Under the pieces are notes generated by a model, which ran no database searches, had not been told where the DNA came from, and worked only from the letters and a program-made list of their open reading frames with translations. From positions 1 through 6,060 of the forward strand of contig QMNL01000116.1 of NCBI GenBank assembly GCA_003647755.1: 6,060 nt of DNA, written 5' to 3'. The DNA is from Candidatus Coatesiibacteriota bacterium (GTDB taxonomy: Bacteria; B130-G9). This document shows, in pieces, positions 4,078-6,060 of this stretch (positions are counted from its first letter, which is position 1; every line of letters starts with the position of its first letter). Both the position numbers and the translations under genes were made by a program.

Positions 4078-6060
4078 CTATTGCAGCGAGAAAGCCGCCA
4101 CGCCGACATCAGAAAGCGGCGTCATCGTTCCCGGCTCGACAAGTGCCGAGTAAACCACGTAGCTACCGACCTGATTGAACGGCGCCCCTGCGGGAAGGCT
4201 CTCACTGAAAGCAACGCTCGAGAACTCAAAGCCTGCACTCAACGTGATCCCCGCGAGCAGCGGAACACCGCCCTCGACCCATCCGGCCTCCCCGAACGCC
4301 GTTGGGCACCAGAAGGACCCATCGGGCGCGAACAGCACGACGTAGAAGTCCGCCGTCAGCGCAAATGGCACATCCGCGTCGAGCGAAATCTGGATCGTGT
4401 CGCCGTTAGCCGAATACACATCCTTGTCCGTCGAAATATCGACAAAGGGGTTGCCCTCAACCCAGAAGCCTGTTGTAACCATGTCAGTTACGAAGTTGAG
4501 TGTGCCCGTCTGAAGCGCAGCAATCCTGAGCGTGTAACCACCTGACTTCACGACCATCGGCATCTCACAGGGCAAGGTTTCGGAGAGGATCTCCGTCGTC
4601 TCGTCATGCCCTGTCTCGATCTCCCATCCGGCCCTATACATCGAGAAGCCTTCTGTCCAGGTTCCGCCCGGTGATGCGGACCAACTACGCTCATCAGGAC
4701 CACCATAATCATACGTCAGAACTGCGTAAAGGTCGATCGAGACCGGCTCATCGGTGTTGGCGACTCTCATCTCGATCGTCAGCGTATCACCGAAATGGAG
4801 AGTGTTTTGATTCGGCCATATATCCACCGTGAACTCGCCAGGCACCACAGCGCCGATGCCAGAGAGAGCAATCGTAACCACAGGCGTATCCGGGTCATCA
4901 GTAACGATCGAGACCTCACCCGTATAATCACCCTCCGCATCAGGCGCAAACACCACGCTGACCGGCACACTGACGTTCGGTGCAAGCTTCTGTGGCAGCT
5001 TGCCCATCACCGAGACCGAAAATGCAGGATTATCGCTGGAGACCTCACTGAGGGTTAAGTCCGCATCGCCGTAATTGCTCACCGTAAATGAGCTCATGCC
5101 CTGATTCCCAACGTTCACATTCCCAAAGTTCAGGCTGTCCGTGCTCACATAGACGTCCGGCGCGGGGATGTGATAGACAGTCAAAGCGTCAGGAACACCT
5201 GGCGCATTCTCCACGTTGCCAACCTTGTCCTCACAAATGGTGTAGAACCGGTAACTGCCCTGACCCTCAGGCGCCGTGAACTCGAACTGACCGGCCGTGC
5301 TGCTGCTCTGGAGCCCTGAATCTACCCATTCGCCACCGTTGTAGCTATACCAAAGCGAGGTCGTTGAAACGCCCGCCCCATCGTCCCGAGCGTTGAACAG
5401 GACAAAGAACGGAACCACCTTCACCGAATCCGGAGCTGTTACAGACGAGATCGGCGGTGTGGTATCGACCTTGACGCCATCGTCCGGCCCAGCGGTCGGC
5501 TCTGCGTTCACAGCATAATCAAACGCCTTAGTATAGAACTCGTAATACCCGTCTGCCGCGGTATCAGGTGTGAAGGCGAACGTCCCCGATGGCTCCGTCA
5601 GCGTCGTTGCCTTCCCCCAGTTCCCACCGTTGTAGCGGTAGTAGAGGTCAATGTGCTCGACACCTGTCCCGGTATCCGCACTCGTGTAGTCAACTGACAG
5701 CGGGAACGAGTTGACGAAAGTCCCCTCTATCGAGCAAGATGACGTCGGAACCGCCCGGTCCACCACAATAGACGCATCCGCAGTATCCGGCGCCGGCTCA
5801 ACGTTCCCGGCGACGTCCGAGGCTATTGTATAGAATCTGAACGTCCCGTCAGTCAAAGTAGCCGGCATGTAGTTAAATGTGCCCCAAGATTCGGTCGAGG
5901 ACAGACCCGTATTAACGAACGCCCCGCCGTCCAAACTCACCCAGAGCTCCACGCTCACAAGCCCGGTTCCTGCATCAGAAGCAGTGAACGAGACGACTAT
6001 CGGGAAGCTGTTCGTGTATTGTGCGGATACGCTCGCCACTGACACAGGCGCAACTGTGTC
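4078..6060 (-). CDS. Large secreted/surface protein with Ig-like repeats, choice-of-anchor D domain and paired C-terminal modules (5' end outside window)
   Basis: The reading frame is open to the window edge, so the 660 visible residues are the C-terminal part. The GTG at 6045 is internal: the five codons before it (DTVAP) continue a repeat. Repeats begin at visible residues 1, 101 and 199, with D-T/R-x-x-P openings and shared NSFP, DxGTG/DDGAG, LWVSLDGG/LYYRYNGG/LWYSYNGG, F.FYT and a D.AGN/D.VGN-V-E close, typical of Ig/FN3-like bacterial surface repeats. An ASPM-SPD-2-Hydin-like domain follows at about 303-404 (LNFGNVNVG, FTVSNYGDADL, VVFAPDAEGDYTGEV, ALSGIG). Two related modules of about 125 residues end the protein (about 409-535 and 538-660). 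No catalytic motif, membrane segment, LPXTG, PEP-CTERM or other sorting tail is visible; it ends GVAAFSLQ. Cysteines are few. I infer an extracellular or cell-surface role; the signal peptide and any N-terminal enzyme domain would lie outside the window. It is transcribed separately from the tuf operon. Confidence 0.9.
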   Translation of the reverse strand, partial: DTVAPVSVASVSAQYTNSFPIVVSFTASDAGTGLVSVELWVSLDGGAFVNTGLSSTESWGTFNYMPATLTDGTFRFYTIASDVAGNVEPAPDTADASIVVDRAVPTSSCSIEGTFVNSFPLSVDYTSADTGTGVEHIDLYYRYNGGNWGKATTLTEPSGTFAFTPDTAADGYYEFYTKAFDYAVNAEPTAGPDDGVKVDTTPPISSVTAPDSVKVVPFFVLFNARDDGAGVSTTSLWYSYNGGEWVDSGLQSSSTAGQFEFTAPEGQGSYRFYTICEDKVGNVENAPGVPDALTVYHIPAPDVYVSTDSLNFGNVNVGNQGMSSFTVSNYGDADLTLSEVSSDNPAFSVSVMGKLPQKLAPNVSVPVSVVFAPDAEGDYTGEVSIVTDDPDTPVVTIALSGIGAVVPGEFTVDIWPNQNTLHFGDTLTIEMRVANTDEPVSIDLYAVLTYDYGGPDERSWSASPGGTWTEGFSMYRAGWEIETGHDETTEILSETLPCEMPMVVKSGGYTLRIAALQTGTLNFVTDMVTTGFWVEGNPFVDISTDKDVYSANGDTIQISLDADVPFALTADFYVVLFAPDGSFWCPTAFGEAGWVEGGVPLLAGITLSAGFEFSSVAFSESLPAGAPFNQVGSYVVYSALVEPGTMTPLSDVGVAAFSLQ
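4081..4836 (-). repeat. Two diverged copies of an unassigned C-terminal module in the secreted protein
   Basis: Copy A is encoded at about 4836-4456 and copy B at about 4449-4081. Both go VDI, then GDTLTI/GDTIQI, DLYAVL/DFYVVL, WTEG/WVEGG, SETLP/SESLP, G-Y-x-x-x-x-A-L, GTLNFVTD/GTMTPLSD and a final F-x-V/L strand. The order and spacing point to an old tandem duplication at the protein level, with no obvious DNA-level identity. I do not recognise a named family for it. Confidence 0.65.
5170..6060 (-). repeat. Three tandem Ig/FN3-like repeats of about 98-100 residues
   Basis: Repeat boundaries fall at 6060, 5760 and 5466 (aspartate codons), giving 300- and 294-base periods. The copies share the DGG/NGG turn, the GTFxF/GQFEF strand and the FYT...D..xNxE segment but are clearly diverged. 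More copies probably lie upstream of the window. Confidence 0.8.

Noticed and set aside
3826..4545. Plus-strand frame of 239 codons
   Set aside because: It crosses the terminator and lies antisense to the secreted-protein gene, whose repeats and domains are clear.
1..6060. Search by eye for CRISPR repeats, insertion-sequence ends, phage or defence genes
   Set aside because: None seen; the only periodic signal is the protein-level repeat in the secreted protein, which is diverged at the DNA level and in frame.

Overview
This window is a bacterial chromosome segment in which every supported gene lies on the minus strand, so it reads from high to low coordinates. It carries the conserved translation and secretion block tRNA-Gly, tRNA-Thr, tuf (EF-Tu), rpmG (L33), tRNA-Trp, secE, nusG, rplK (L11) and rplA (L1, cut by the window edge). 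Upstream of it is the 3' end of a large, probably extracellular, multi-domain protein gene. The block order matches the tRNA-tufB / secE-nusG-rplKAJL region known from many bacteria, with rpmG and tRNA-Trp between tuf and secE. The Shine-Dalgarno sites, the encoded CCA on one tRNA and a sigma70-like promoter all fit a bacterium. I cannot name the phylum. A four-cysteine insert in EF-Tu, an acidic extension on NusG, unusual residues in L1 and L11, and the Ig-like secreted protein together suggest a deeply branching, poorly sampled lineage; this is a weak inference.

Layout from right to left. 6060-4078 encodes the C-terminal 660 residues of a protein built from about three 98-100-residue Ig/FN3-like repeats, one ASPM-SPD-2-Hydin-like ('choice-of-anchor D') domain and two related C-terminal modules. 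It ends just before a strong intrinsic terminator at 4008-4044. The next stretch, to about 3811, shows no gene. A near-consensus promoter at 3783-3810 then drives a leader of about 113 nt, tRNA-Gly(TCC), tRNA-Thr(GGT) and, after a 94-nt leader with a perfect AGGAGG, EF-Tu. rpmG, tRNA-Trp, secE, nusG, rplK and rplA follow, with gaps of 10 to 41 nt and no terminator seen, so they look like one operon that continues beyond position 1, presumably to rplJ, rplL and rpoBC.

The operon products act together. The tRNAs supply aminoacyl-tRNA to EF-Tu, L1, L11 and L33 belong to the large ribosomal subunit (L11 being part of the GTPase-associated centre that stimulates EF-Tu and EF-G), NusG links RNA polymerase to Rho or the ribosome, and SecE is the small essential subunit of the SecYEG translocon. 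The upstream protein is transcribed separately and probably has an unrelated surface or extracellular role.

I see no CRISPR array, mobile element, phage gene or defence system. The parts most worth a second look are the C-terminal modules of the secreted protein, the cysteine insert in EF-Tu, the NusG extension with its start-site ambiguity, and the non-canonical residues in L1 and L11.
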